From CAZFZT01 sp964523675 (lineage in GTDB: Bacteria > Planctomycetota > Phycisphaerae > Phycisphaerales > SM1A02), in contig CAZFZT010000004.1 of NCBI GenBank assembly GCA_964523675.1, positions 25,986 through 89,985 of the forward strand: DNA of 64,000 nucleotides, given 5' to 3'. Each line of letters opens with the position of its first letter. The stretch's first letter is position 1. This document shows, piece after piece, positions 24,827 through 33,823 of the stretch. The notes beneath the pieces are model-generated. The model was not told where the DNA came from. It saw nothing but the letters and a program-made list of their open reading frames with translations, and made no database searches. A program made the translations under genes and the position numbers.

Positions 24827-25708
24827 TCAATGTTGCTCGCCCGGCATCTTCGGCTCAAGCTGCTCCGGGTGCGCAGTCATCGATCGCTTGCGTTCGCTTT
24901 GCATGAGGCGATTCATAATGACCTCGGCGGTCCACGGGAACATCGTCATCACTCCTGCCATCAGGCGCACGATGTGACTTGTCCAGACTTCCGGCCTCGG
25001 CCTGCCCAGGCATCTGACAACCGCACGCGCCACACGCTCCGGCGACTGGGTGAAAAAGCGCGGGGCGTGCTCGGGCGTCCGCTTGGCCGGCACCACCTTC
25101 CCGCTTCGCGCAGCCGAGGCCTGAAAGAACTCTGTCGCGGTCGTAACGGGCAACACGCTCGACACCGCAATGCCATGCCGCGCCAATTCGGCGCGCAGTG
25201 CCCAACACACTGAATGCTGCGCTGCCTTGGAAGCGGCGTAATGGCCGTGCAGGGGAATCGAAAACCGCGCCAGGCAACTCGCGCACATCAGCAGATGTCC
25301 CGGCACACGTGCGGCCATCAGGCGGTTTGCCGCCAACTGAAGCAGCTCGACCGCGCAGAAGAAATTCACTTCGAACATGCTGCGCAGTTCCGACATCGGA
25401 AACTCCGCCATCGCCTTCTCCGCGCCATGCCCAGCATTGGCGAAAACTGCATAGAACCCGCCAAACTCCGCTTCGGCCGTGTCCAACAGCCGGGCCGACA
25501 TTCCTGGATCAGTGATGCAACCAGGAACAATCACCGCACGCCGGCCGTGTGAGCGCACCCGCTGAGCAACCTGCTCCAACCGATCTGAACGACGGGCGGT
25601 AAGCACCACGTGCATACCTGCTTTCGCGCATTCGATCGCTGTCGCTGCCCCGATGCCTGAACTCGCCCCCGTGATGATGATGACGCGGGACGTCAGATCG
25701 ACCGTCAT
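24827..25708 (-). CDS. Short-chain dehydrogenase/reductase
   Basis: A classical SDR of 293 residues with the Rossmann nucleotide motif TGASSGIG at residues 14-21, NAGHG, and the catalytic Ser with Tyr-x3-Lys (YAASK) at the normal spacing of 13 residues. The Arg-rich segment after strand 2 (TARRSDRL) suggests NADP(H). The C-terminal 60 residues (about 235-293) extend beyond the core and include a hydrophobic patch, as in the DltE/YqjQ-like group that works near membranes. Substrate unknown. It probably shares a transcript with rsmJ downstream. Confidence 0.9.
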   Translation of the reverse strand: MTVDLTSRVIIITGASSGIGAATAIECAKAGMHVVLTARRSDRLEQVAQRVRSHGRRAVIVPGCITDPGMSARLLDTAEAEFGGFYAVFANAGHGAEKAMAEFPMSELRSMFEVNFFCAVELLQLAANRLMAARVPGHLLMCASCLARFSIPLHGHYAASKAAQHSVCWALRAELARHGIAVSSVLPVTTATEFFQASAARSGKVVPAKRTPEHAPRFFTQSPERVARAVVRCLGRPRPEVWTSHIVRLMAGVMTMFPWTAEVIMNRLMQSERKRSMTAHPEQLEPKMPGEQH

Positions 25709-25778
25709 GGGGAAACTATAACGAGCGAACTCAATTGAGGGTCTTGACCCCTCGGGAAGCCGGTTACAGGCGACGAGA

Positions 25779-27605
25779 TCACTGAATGCCCGTGCGCCAG
25801 GTCGTGATATTGCCCTGCGGGTCGCGGAAGGTGATCGCCACAGTGCCCTGCTCGGCCCGGCTTAGCAGGAGCGCTTCCTGGAGTTCTTCAACTGTGCGCA
25901 CGCGGATGTCCCCGATGCGGACGATGACCGATCCGGGCTCAATACGGCCTTCGATCGGAGAATCAGTCGCGACTGCTTCGACCAATACACCGGGCTGAAA
26001 GCGGTGACCGTCCGGAAGATTGCCCGGTGTGGCTGTACTCATGCGCTCGATGCCGAGTTCTTCTGCGAGTTCAATGGCCGTCGGCAGCGGCGCTCTCCCG
26101 ATCATCGCCGCTTCAAGCCGATCAAGGACAACGTCGTACTCGAACGTTTCGCCAGTGCCGCGCTCCTGGTCATAACGCCATACGCTGATGCGCGCGGTCT
26201 GCCCAGGGCGGATTGACGAGATTGCCGATTGCAGTTGCGGTCGGGTGGCGACCGAATAGTTGTTCACATGCGTAATGACGTCGAACGCCCGCAGCCCGGC
26301 GGCCATGGCTGGTCCTGATGGATTGACGCCCGAGACGACCACGCCGTTCCCCGTGAAGCCCAGATCGTGCAGACGCTGAGCAATCAGATCCTCCGCATCG
26401 AGGAACACCTGGTCGCTGAGCATGGCGGCTGCCTCCTGATCAAACCGAACCACCAGCGGAACCCCCCTGCCGCGATCATGGTCATATCGCCACACGGTCA
26501 CTTCCGCAGTGCGCTGGCCACCGGGGGCGGCCAGCAACTGCATGTGCTGCACGCTTTCAACCGGAACGCCGCCCACATGCGTAATGACATCACCAGGTCG
26601 AAGCAGTTTCTGCAATGATCCATTGTGAACGTCGATACGCCCAACGGGCACACCGCTTTGATAGAAACCCATCGCGCGAAGTTCATCAGCGATGCGCTGC
26701 GAACGGTCGACAATTGTGATGCCGAGATAACCTTTCTGCACCTCACCCGTTTCGATGAGCTGCGTCACGACGGGCTCGATCATGTCCAGCGGAATTGCCA
26801 GTCCGACACCACCGAATTGCCCTTCATCGATCATCCGGCCGTCTTGCGATTGCCGAGGCGAAGCGGTTGCGATGGCCGTGTTCATCCCGATGACGCGGCC
26901 GCGGTAATCCGTGAGCGGTCCGCCGGAATTGCCCGGATTGATCGCGGCATCGACTTGAATGAAGTTTTCATAGCCAATCTCGCCGAATCGGCGAACCTGA
27001 TTCTGAATGACACCGACGAACCTTCCTTTGCCCGAGACAATGCCGGAAGACATTGAGAACCGGAAGTCGAACGGAGAACCAAAAGCGAAGACCATGTCAC
27101 CTTGACGCACTTCATCATCTGAAGCCGCTCGAAGCGCCGCATGAAGCCGCCCGGCCGGAATTTTGATGAGCGCGATATCCGTAGTGCGGTCGTAGCCGAC
27201 CATCTGCGCGGGGCGCGTCTCGCCGGTGTAGAGCTGCACGTCGATCTCTTCGGCATCTTCAACGACGTGATAGTTCGTGACGATGTGGCCTTCTTCATCA
27301 TAGATCCAACCGGAACCGGATGAAACGGATTGGCGTGAGCCGCGCGCGCCGGGAATGGCGGGACGACGTGCGCTGATGTGTACCACCGTGGGTTCGACGG
27401 CTTCGGCGATGTCTCGATAGGCCTGATTCATCCGGCCGAGGATGTTGTCATCCTGCGCTAGACGCTCACTGGCCTGAATAATGCGCGCGGAGGTGTGTGC
27501 GTAGGTGATGCTGCGCACTGCGTGTGGACCGCCGATGAGCACGGCCGCTGCTGTAATGAGCACGACAATGCTCGGTCCGTAGGCGGTGAGTTTGCGCATC
27601 GGCAT
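25779..27605 (-). CDS. HtrA/DegP-type serine protease with PDZ domains
   Basis: The 608-residue protein has an N-terminal membrane anchor or signal (about 10-30), then a trypsin-like domain with His113 (TNYHVVED), Asp143 (TTDIALIKI) and Ser227 (GNSGGPL), all present. Three PDZ-like repeats follow, at about 275-375, 400-490 and 535-605, each with a GxV/I-hydrophobic carboxylate-binding turn. DegP-type proteins usually have two PDZ domains, so the third is unusual. It would degrade or refold misfolded exported proteins in the periplasm. A GGAG lies about 10 nt ahead of the ATG. It is followed on the same strand by nothing nearby; panB is 157 bp upstream. Confidence 0.93.
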   Translation of the reverse strand: MPMRKLTAYGPSIVVLITAAAVLIGGPHAVRSITYAHTSARIIQASERLAQDDNILGRMNQAYRDIAEAVEPTVVHISARRPAIPGARGSRQSVSSGSGWIYDEEGHIVTNYHVVEDAEEIDVQLYTGETRPAQMVGYDRTTDIALIKIPAGRLHAALRAASDDEVRQGDMVFAFGSPFDFRFSMSSGIVSGKGRFVGVIQNQVRRFGEIGYENFIQVDAAINPGNSGGPLTDYRGRVIGMNTAIATASPRQSQDGRMIDEGQFGGVGLAIPLDMIEPVVTQLIETGEVQKGYLGITIVDRSQRIADELRAMGFYQSGVPVGRIDVHNGSLQKLLRPGDVITHVGGVPVESVQHMQLLAAPGGQRTAEVTVWRYDHDRGRGVPLVVRFDQEAAAMLSDQVFLDAEDLIAQRLHDLGFTGNGVVVSGVNPSGPAMAAGLRAFDVITHVNNYSVATRPQLQSAISSIRPGQTARISVWRYDQERGTGETFEYDVVLDRLEAAMIGRAPLPTAIELAEELGIERMSTATPGNLPDGHRFQPGVLVEAVATDSPIEGRIEPGSVIVRIGDIRVRTVEELQEALLLSRAEQGTVAITFRDPQGNITTWRTGIQ

Positions 27606-27754
27606 GCAGTCGTTCTCCGTTGGCCTTCAAGAGTTATTCGGCGGCGGCGGGTGGGTGTTTCAGTGGTGTTGCTGCGGTGCCTACCCGGGGCATCGCTTGG
27701 TCGTCGCTGCGCGACTTCTGCGCTTTGCCCCGGCTTGTGCTCTGCGTTCCGTTT

Positions 27755-27768
27755 TCACCGTCTCACCG
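27755..27768. repeat. GGTGAGAC unit at the panB stop
   Basis: CGGTGAGACGGTGA (minus strand) provides the TGA stop of panB. The same GGTGAGACGGTGA lies at 15321-15333. Confidence 0.55.
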
Positions 27769-28698
27769 TTGCATCTTGTATGGGTGCTCTCCAAAGTCGG
27801 CTCGTTTGACCTTATCGATCCAACGCTCGGCGGCGTCCATCAATTGCGTGCCAAGTTGAGCGATTGGCTTGGCGAAGGATGGTTGCCAAACTGTCAGGCC
27901 CAGCAAATCCTGCAAGACGACGATCTGGCCGTGGCAGGCCGGCCCGCCGCCACATCCAATGAGCGGGATCGATGTCTTCTCGACGATTCGCTGGGAAACT
28001 TCATTCGGGACCGCCTCGATAAGCAGGAGACTCGCGCCTGCTTCCTCAAAGGCAACCGCGTCCGCCACGAGCTGACCAGCTGCTTCAGCCGATTTCCCCG
28101 CCGACTTGTACCCCCCCTGCATCTTGACCAGTTGCGGCCGTGAGCCGAGGTGAGCGCACACCGGCACGCCTGCACGTGCAATCTTCTCCACAAGCGGTAG
28201 AAAACTGCGATCGACCTCGAGTTTCACTGCGTCGGCCATGCCTTCGGTGAGGAATCGACCGGCATTGCGAATCGCATCGGCATCGTCCGCCTGGTAGCTC
28301 ATAAACGGCATATCGCCCATGACGAATGTGTTCGGCGCCCCGCGCTTGACCGCGGCGGTAAGCGTGAGCAGGAACTCGAGCGGTGCGTGAATCGTGCCCG
28401 GCAGGCCCAGGATCATCTCGGCGGCAGTATCGCCGACCAGCAGTACCGGGACACCGGCCCGCTCAAGCCAGCGAGCTGTGGTGGCGTCGTAGCAAGTGAG
28501 GCATGCGAAGGGCTCGCTGCGCTTTACGAAAGATGCAAGAGTTCGGAGGGTGACGGGGTCTCGGCTTGGGGTATCGGCTCCCGAAACATTCCTGGCGGTG
28601 TTCGCCGCGTCGCTCCTCCCCTCGCCGGACACGTCAATTGCGACCGTACTTGGTGCGGCTGGGTGAGATGCATTCGCAGGATTGGCGACTCGCGTCAT
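27763..28698 (-). CDS. panB: 3-methyl-2-oxobutanoate hydroxymethyltransferase
   Basis: PanB makes ketopantoate from 2-oxoisovalerate and methylene-tetrahydrofolate, the first committed step to pantothenate and CoA. The conserved blocks are TCYDATTARWLERAGV, VGDTAAEMILG, GDMPFMSYQ, KLEVDRS, VCAHLGSRPQ, GGYKSAG and IGCGGGPACHGQIVV; the last has Ser/Gly changes relative to the more common GIGAG form. The first 45 residues are a low-complexity extension not found in typical 265-residue PanB. The stop codon is inside a dispersed GGTGAGAC repeat. Confidence 0.94.
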   Translation of the reverse strand: MTRVANPANASHPAAPSTVAIDVSGEGRSDAANTARNVSGADTPSRDPVTLRTLASFVKRSEPFACLTCYDATTARWLERAGVPVLLVGDTAAEMILGLPGTIHAPLEFLLTLTAAVKRGAPNTFVMGDMPFMSYQADDADAIRNAGRFLTEGMADAVKLEVDRSFLPLVEKIARAGVPVCAHLGSRPQLVKMQGGYKSAGKSAEAAGQLVADAVAFEEAGASLLLIEAVPNEVSQRIVEKTSIPLIGCGGGPACHGQIVVLQDLLGLTVWQPSFAKPIAQLGTQLMDAAERWIDKVKRADFGEHPYKMQR

Positions 28699-28750
28699 GG
28701 GATAAGTCTAAATGGATCGAGTCGGTAAGGCCACTACGGGTTAGGAAACG

Positions 28751-28790
28751 GTGGGTTGGGGCTGTTGACTATTGGCTACTGGTTGTTGGC
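28751..28790. repeat. CTATTGG heptad array
   Basis: About five units of the form GCTGTTGA, CTATTGG, CTACTGG, TTGTTGG lie in the 215-bp gap between panB and the SpoA-domain gene. No gene is seen in that gap. Confidence 0.65.
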
Positions 28791-28913
28791 AGGGCATGCC
28801 GATTCGAGTCGTCGAGCGCTGGTGCAGGTGAGCGATCGATCCCTCGATGCCACACTTCCCCCCCTCCGCCCTTCTCCTCAATCCACCCCTGCCAGCTTGC
28901 CGATAATGAACCC

Positions 28914-29318
28914 GTGCCTGCTGACCTGGAATCCATTCTCCGCCTGGAAGTGCCGCTGACGGTCGAGATAGCCACTCGGCCGATGCGTGTGCGGGACGTG
29001 TCCGCTCTCTCGCCGGGCGCGATTATCGAACTGCCGAAGCTCGCTGACGAGCGCCTGGAGGTGACCATCGGCGGGCGGCGGATCGGCTCCGGCACTGCCG
29101 TCAAGGTGGGGGAAAATTATGGCGTCCGAGTGATACAGGTCGGAACGATGCGGCAGCGTATTCATGCGATGGGGCCGACTCATTCTGCACCTGCACCCAC
29201 ACAGGAAGGGAACTTAGCCGAGCCGCCAGCCGAAGATTCCGACGATCCGCTCGCGGAAGGCCCACCACCAACCGAACCGGAATCCGGTGCCGACCCGACG
29301 CCCCATTCAGAAACATAA
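28914..29318 (+). CDS. Orphan SpoA/FliN-domain protein
   Basis: The 134-residue product from a GTG at 28914 has a SpoA (FliN/FliM C-terminal) domain over residues 5-80. The pattern is LRLEVPLTVEIATRPMRVRD, LSPGAIIELPKL and VGENYGVRVIQVG, close to FliN. FliN forms the C-ring of the flagellar switch; YscQ-like proteins use the same domain in type III secretion. The tail is acidic and proline-rich. An open frame runs further upstream but crosses panB and a repeat array and has no protein-like composition, which is why I chose the GTG. No other flagellar or secretion gene is nearby. The glucoamylase gene follows after 93 bp. Confidence 0.7.
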   Translation: MPADLESILRLEVPLTVEIATRPMRVRDVSALSPGAIIELPKLADERLEVTIGGRRIGSGTAVKVGENYGVRVIQVGTMRQRIHAMGPTHSAPAPTQEGNLAEPPAEDSDDPLAEGPPPTEPESGADPTPHSET

Positions 29319-29411
29319 CCATCCGAACTCACCTGCACCGCTGGCTAGGATCGGCAGACGACCCCGCTTCACCGCAAGCGCGGAAGTTCGCGAAGAAGGA
29401 GACGCCACTCA

Positions 29412-31421
29412 ATGCCTCGCAACATCCCGGTCGGCAATGGTGAGATGCTCATCACCTTTGACGACCTCTACCGAATCCGCGACCTCTATTACCCCAGGGT
29501 GGGAATGCCCAACCACACGGAAGGGCATGTCCAGCGGTTCGGCGTGTGGGTGGACGGCCACTTTGCCTGGATTGAGGATGCCGGCTGGAAACGCGAACTG
29601 CGATACAAGCCCGACACAATGGTAACTGAGGTCACCCTTAGACACGAACGGCTCGGAATTGAGCTGCTCTGTAACGATGCGGTCGATTACTGGAGTCCGG
29701 TCTACTTCCGCAAGATCGTGGTGAACGACCTGACGGGCAAACCGCGCGACTGCCGCATCTTCTTTCATCATGACCTTTCGGTGAACGGTTCACCCGTCGG
29801 TGACACCGTGAACTATGACCCGCAACTCTCTGGGCTGGTTCACTATAAGGACGACACGTACTTTCTCATCAACGGTTGTGACGAGCGCAAATGCGGCATC
29901 GATCACTGGGCGACCGGCACCAAACGCATCGGCGGAGCCGAAGGCACGTGGCGCGATGCGGAGGACGGCCAACTGACGCGCAATGCCATCGCCCAGGGCT
30001 CGGTCGATTCCACCGTCGGCTTCAACCTGCACCTTCCCGCGGGCGGCTCAAGCTACGTGATCTACTGGATCGCGGCCGGACCTTCGCACAAGTCGCTACA
30101 GGAGCTGAACAAGAAGATCCTGGAGAAGACCGCGCAGCGGATGATGGATCGCTCCGAGGCCTACTGGCGGTTGTGGGCCTGCAAAGAGCCGATTGACTTC
30201 TCGCCGCTGCCCGAGCCCATCCGCGATCTCTTCATCACGAGCCAATTGATCCTGCGCACGCAGATCGACAATGGCGGGGCGATCATCGCTGCCAACGACA
30301 CCGACATCACGCACTTTGCAGGTGATACCTATTCGTACATGTGGCCGCGCGACGGCGCGCTCGTTGCGCATGCGCTGGTCCTGGCGGGTCAGGGTGAGTT
30401 GTCGCGATCGTTCTTCCGTTTCTGCGCCAGGATCATCAACGACAAGGGCTACTTTCTGCACAAGTACAATCCGACGGGCACTCTTGCTTCCTCCTGGCAT
30501 CCTTGGATGCTCGATGGCAAGCAGGTGCTGCCGATCCAGCAGGATGAAACGGCGCTCGTGCTCTGGTCGTTGCGACAGCATTTCTTAGTGTTTCGAGATG
30601 TCGAGTTCATCAAGCCGCTCTACACGCCGCTGGTCATCAACCCCGCCAGGTGGATGCTCAAGCACCGCGACCACAACGGCCTGCCCAAGCCGAGTTGGGA
30701 CTTATGGGAGGAGCGTCGCGGCGTGCATCTGTTTACCGTCGCCGCCACGATCGGCGCGCTTCAGGCAGCGGCCGACTTTGCAGCCGATATGGGCGCAATG
30801 GACCACGCTGCCGAGTTCATCGAAGGTGCGGAGCGCATGCGCGGCGCGATGATGCGGCATATGTGGGTTGATGAGCGTCAACGTTTCGCTCGCATGGTCA
30901 CGCCTCTGGAAGACGGCACCTACCGGCTCGACATGACCCATGACGCAGCAAACTTCGCGCTCTTCGCGTTCGGTGCGCTACCGGCGGATCATCCAGCCGT
31001 CATGGCCGAGATGAAGGCCATGCGTGAACGGCTGTGGGTCAAGACGAGTATCGGCGGCATCGCGCGTTATGAGCAGGACTACTACCATCAGGTCGAGCGA
31101 ACCGACATTGAGAACGTTCCGGGCAATCCCTGGGTCATCTGCACGCTGTGGCTGGCCATGCACAAGATCGCGATCGCTGGTTCGATTGGCGAACTTGAAG
31201 GCGCACTCGAATATCTCCAGTGGACCCGCTGCCGAGCACTGGAATCAGGCGTCCTTGCCGAGCAGTTCCATCCGCACACTGGCGACCCCATCTCCGTGAG
31301 TCCCCTCACGTGGTCGCATGCAACGGTGATGACCGTCGTGATGCAATACCTGCTCAAGCATGCGCAACTCACCGGCAAGCGGTCGGGCGTGGTGGCGGAA
31401 CTCGTGAAGTTGACCGAGTGA
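29412..31421 (+). CDS. Glycoside hydrolase family 15 (glucoamylase-like)
   Basis: The 669-residue enzyme has an N-terminal beta-sandwich domain (about 1-260) and a C-terminal alpha-alpha barrel (about 270-660), as in prokaryotic GH15 glucoamylases and glucodextranases. Substrate-site motifs are TYSYMWPRDGA, PSWDLWEERRGVH with the acid Glu433 or Glu434, and GVLAEQFHPHTGDP with the base Glu617, followed by SPLTWSHA. No signal peptide is present, so it acts on internal alpha-glucans such as glycogen or on imported oligosaccharides; trehalase activity is an alternative for this clade. GGAG precedes the ATG by about 12 nt. Confidence 0.93.
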   Translation: MPRNIPVGNGEMLITFDDLYRIRDLYYPRVGMPNHTEGHVQRFGVWVDGHFAWIEDAGWKRELRYKPDTMVTEVTLRHERLGIELLCNDAVDYWSPVYFRKIVVNDLTGKPRDCRIFFHHDLSVNGSPVGDTVNYDPQLSGLVHYKDDTYFLINGCDERKCGIDHWATGTKRIGGAEGTWRDAEDGQLTRNAIAQGSVDSTVGFNLHLPAGGSSYVIYWIAAGPSHKSLQELNKKILEKTAQRMMDRSEAYWRLWACKEPIDFSPLPEPIRDLFITSQLILRTQIDNGGAIIAANDTDITHFAGDTYSYMWPRDGALVAHALVLAGQGELSRSFFRFCARIINDKGYFLHKYNPTGTLASSWHPWMLDGKQVLPIQQDETALVLWSLRQHFLVFRDVEFIKPLYTPLVINPARWMLKHRDHNGLPKPSWDLWEERRGVHLFTVAATIGALQAAADFAADMGAMDHAAEFIEGAERMRGAMMRHMWVDERQRFARMVTPLEDGTYRLDMTHDAANFALFAFGALPADHPAVMAEMKAMRERLWVKTSIGGIARYEQDYYHQVERTDIENVPGNPWVICTLWLAMHKIAIAGSIGELEGALEYLQWTRCRALESGVLAEQFHPHTGDPISVSPLTWSHATVMTVVMQYLLKHAQLTGKRSGVVAELVKLTE

Positions 31422-31450
31422 GCCGCTCGCTTCGCTGCTGAGAGAGGGAA

Positions 31451-31580
31451 CCGCCACTGAGGGCCACGCAGGCGGCGCGAGTCTCTTGTGTCATTGCCTT
31501 TGCGAGAGGTTCCACTTTGCGTTCGGGTCAACGCAATTCTTTGGATCTCATCTCTCGGTCCCTCCCTGTGGCCCTGCGTG
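31451..31580. repeat. Inverted GGGCCACGCAGG arms
   Basis: CCACTGAGGGCCACGCAGG (about 31453-31471) and the reverse complement of CTCCCTGTGGCCCTGCGTG (31562-31580) form imperfect arms around 90 nt. They lie between the glucoamylase and the EamA gene, in a 196-bp gap without a gene. Confidence 0.5.
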
Positions 31581-31617
31581 TTTCAACCGAGTTTCAGCCG
31601 TGGTATCGTGCCGCATC

Positions 31618-32067
31618 ATGCGCGCCATTGTCTTTGCACTGCTTGCTGGCCTTTGCTGGGGCGTTGGTGAACTCTTTACAAAGAGCGTGCTTCACACCGG
31701 TCGCATCGGGCCGCTCACAGCGATCGCGCTGCGGTCCACCGTCGCGCTGCCGCTCCTTTGGCTCGCCTACTTCATTGCAGTGCATCAGGCAAAAGTGGAG
31801 CCGCGCGACTGGTTCCGCGCGGACTGGCCGACGTTGCTGAAGTTGTGCCTGGGCTCCGGAATTGCCGCAGGGGCTGCTGGCATGATCTTTTTCTATGCAT
31901 CGCTTCACCTCGGTGAGATTTCACGCGTCAAGCCCATCGCCTTCACCGTCGCCCCGACGGTGGCTGTCGTATTGGGGATGCTGGTGCTGGGCGAGGAAAT
32001 GACGCTGCGCAAGATGATCGCGGTGGCACTCGTTGTAGCCGGCGTGGTCATGCTCAGTTGGCGCTAG
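31618..32067 (+). CDS. Small EamA/DMT-family transporter
   Basis: Starting from the ATG at 31618, the product has 149 residues and about five membrane helices, forming a single EamA half-unit. The opening helix (FALLAGLCWGVGELF) and the last part (FYASLHLGEISRVKPIAFTVAPTVAVVLGMLVLGEE split over two helices) follow the family pattern. Most EamA proteins have two such units and ten helices; a single unit would act as a dimer, like the small multidrug exporters. The open frame extends upstream, but those residues are not hydrophobic or conserved. Substrate unknown. Confidence 0.85.
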   Translation: MRAIVFALLAGLCWGVGELFTKSVLHTGRIGPLTAIALRSTVALPLLWLAYFIAVHQAKVEPRDWFRADWPTLLKLCLGSGIAAGAAGMIFFYASLHLGEISRVKPIAFTVAPTVAVVLGMLVLGEEMTLRKMIAVALVVAGVVMLSWR

Positions 32068-32178
32068 ATCCTGTCGGACGATATCGCCCCAACATGGCGC
32101 AAGTTCAAGCGGCCGGCGTGATTGGCAATCGCTTATCTGGCAGACCTGAAGGGTTGCACTGGGCGCGCATGCACCGGC

Positions 32179-33345
32179 TCAGCATCGTCGCCGCCGGCTC
32201 CCACAGGTGAGACCATAGCCGAGAAGAATGATGAGCGTGCCGGGGGCGGGTACAGGGGGATCGCCATCGTCACCTCCATCGTCGTGATCGTCGCCCGGTT
32301 CCTGATCCCCATTCGAGAACGGGCCGCGTGGTAAGCCGCCGCCGCCGCCGCTCCCGCCGCCGCTCCCGCGAAATCCGCTCCCGCCAAGCAGCGGCCCGCG
32401 CGCCAACGGTTGCGACATGGCAAGCCCGACCGTTCCGAAGCCACCGCGCGGCGCCCAATCCTCGACAAACCCCAAGCCGACAGCTTCGAAGTCCTGCGGC
32501 TCCTCGAGCGTGGCGATGGGCGTGGCAAGATCTCGCTGCCAGTCTCGTCCCACACCGATAAGGTTGAACATTGCAGGGGCGCCGGGGCCGATCTCAAGCC
32601 GATAGCCGATGACAGCTGTCTCATCACCGATGCCCAGCACCGACAGATCCAGGCCGACAATGGCGATGGGTTGTGGGTCGCGCGTGACATCCGTGACGAT
32701 CGAGACACCGGTACGCCCGTCCAGAAAGCCATTTGGATCAACCTCGACCGGCTCCTGAGCGAGGATGGGCTGATCGATGTTGCCGCCGATAATGGCCCCA
32801 AGCCGCACCTGCTGGTTTGCGAAACTTCCCAGAAGGAGCGCTTCGGGGCTCAGATCGAACTCACCAGGGGCGGAGTCGCGAAGCGGAACCGCGAGCAGAA
32901 CATCAACGCGCACGCCCCGGCTGCCATCGGTGAACAACATCTTGGCCAGATCAAGGCCCTGCATAACGTCAAGCGCGGTTGCGAACTGTGTTCGTTCAAA
33001 CTCGCGCCCAAGCCCAAACGCCACGCCAAACTCACCGGAAGCGAGCTGCTCGTCGGTGAGCAGCATCGGCTCTGCGCCTTGGTCCGTCGAGACATAGATG
33101 CGCACGCTGGCCACTTCGATGAGCTCATCGAGTTGCGCTCGGTACGTCGCTTCGCCAACGGTGAGCGTTTCCACAGTAACGCTCGAACCAAAGATGCCGG
33201 CATACACCTCGCCGTTGACGGAAAGAAACCGCCCGGTGTCGAACGGAGCCGTGGTGGCGCGTTCGCTGACCGCGAATGCATTCGTGGCCGCCGCCAGCGC
33301 AGCGATCACGCTCACGCCGCAGCGCGCAAGTTTCCTGCACATCAT
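32179..33345 (-). CDS. Secreted protein with PEP-CTERM-like sorting tail
   Basis: From the ATG at 33345 the 388-residue protein has a signal peptide ending near NAFA. The body (about 30-320) shows no recognised domain but has many beta-strand-like segments. A glycine-rich low-complexity stretch and an acidic DDHDDGGDDGD spacer follow. The last 24 residues are VPAPGTLIILLGYG, a hydrophobic helix and an arginine cluster (RRRRC). This is the layout of PEP-CTERM exosortase substrates in planctomycetes, which use P-T/A-P-G rather than PEP. No exosortase gene is in the window. A Shine-Dalgarno sequence is not evident. Confidence 0.85.
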   Translation of the reverse strand: MMCRKLARCGVSVIAALAAATNAFAVSERATTAPFDTGRFLSVNGEVYAGIFGSSVTVETLTVGEATYRAQLDELIEVASVRIYVSTDQGAEPMLLTDEQLASGEFGVAFGLGREFERTQFATALDVMQGLDLAKMLFTDGSRGVRVDVLLAVPLRDSAPGEFDLSPEALLLGSFANQQVRLGAIIGGNIDQPILAQEPVEVDPNGFLDGRTGVSIVTDVTRDPQPIAIVGLDLSVLGIGDETAVIGYRLEIGPGAPAMFNLIGVGRDWQRDLATPIATLEEPQDFEAVGLGFVEDWAPRGGFGTVGLAMSQPLARGPLLGGSGFRGSGGGSGGGGGLPRGPFSNGDQEPGDDHDDGGDDGDPPVPAPGTLIILLGYGLTCGSRRRRC

Positions 33346-33705
33346 GACTACACTCTCTTCCTCGCTTGCTCTCTCTTCTCGACGGTGACGACGGTGGGCG
33401 CAATCCCGCCGACTATTCATTCGTCACCTTCTATACGGACCAGAATGGCATGCGGTCGCAATGAATGTGTACCCGAACCGCCAGATGTCCAGCGGCGGGC
33501 GAGAGTTGCGATTTTTGATGGTCAGTCTGTGCGGCCGTTGCGGCTTACACCGCCTCCGTTCTTGATATCCGGCCCACCTCCCAATCAGAAAGCGCCAATT
33601 ACTCCGCTCTGTTCGGCCACTCTGCCTCCACAGCCGCCGGGCTCGGGGTTCTGAACCATCGCCACCTCCTCCCGCCCTGCCCCAGTCCTCCCCTCTCAAG
33701 AAAAC

Positions 33706-33732
33706 GACCCGGCGGTCAGAGACCGCCGGGTC
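33706..33732 (-). terminator. Intrinsic terminator of the small ORF transcript
   Basis: GACCCGGCGGTC and GACCGCCGGGTC form a perfect 12-bp stem with a 3-nt loop. On the minus strand it is followed at once by GTTTTCTT, which makes it a strong Rho-independent terminator for leftward transcription. Confidence 0.85.
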
Positions 33733-33784
33733 GATGCTTTGAGAGCGGGCTGCTACGAACATGCAACCCCGTCAGGCGCACGGT

Positions 33785-33823
33785 TTACCGTTGCAGCCCT
33801 CTCGTACAGTCACAGTTGTTCAC
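33785..33823 (-). CDS. 12-residue ORF with extended Shine-Dalgarno
   Basis: A GTG at 33823 opens a 12-codon frame, MNNCDCTRGLQR, that stops with TAA at 33785. It has no recognised homologue in my knowledge. The support is the exceptional ribosome binding site 7 nt upstream and the strong terminator about 55 nt downstream, which together define a short transcription unit. The peptide's last third lies inside one arm of an 11-bp stem: 33793-33803 pairs with 33741-33753, with a small bulge. It could be a leader peptide whose translation controls folding of the RNA before the PEP-CTERM-like gene, or a true micropeptide with two cysteines. Confidence 0.5.
   Translation of the reverse strand: MNNCDCTRGLQR

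Noticed and set aside
32410..33654. Plus-strand frame across the PEP-CTERM-like gene, including a 69-codon Pro-rich end at 33445-33654
   Set aside because: Most is antisense to a protein with signal peptide and sorting tail. The free 3' part is Pro-rich without ribosome binding site and probably chance.
33424..33762. 112-codon minus-strand frame in the 33-34 kb gap
   Set aside because: It would run through the intrinsic terminator at 33706-33732 and has an Arg-rich random composition.
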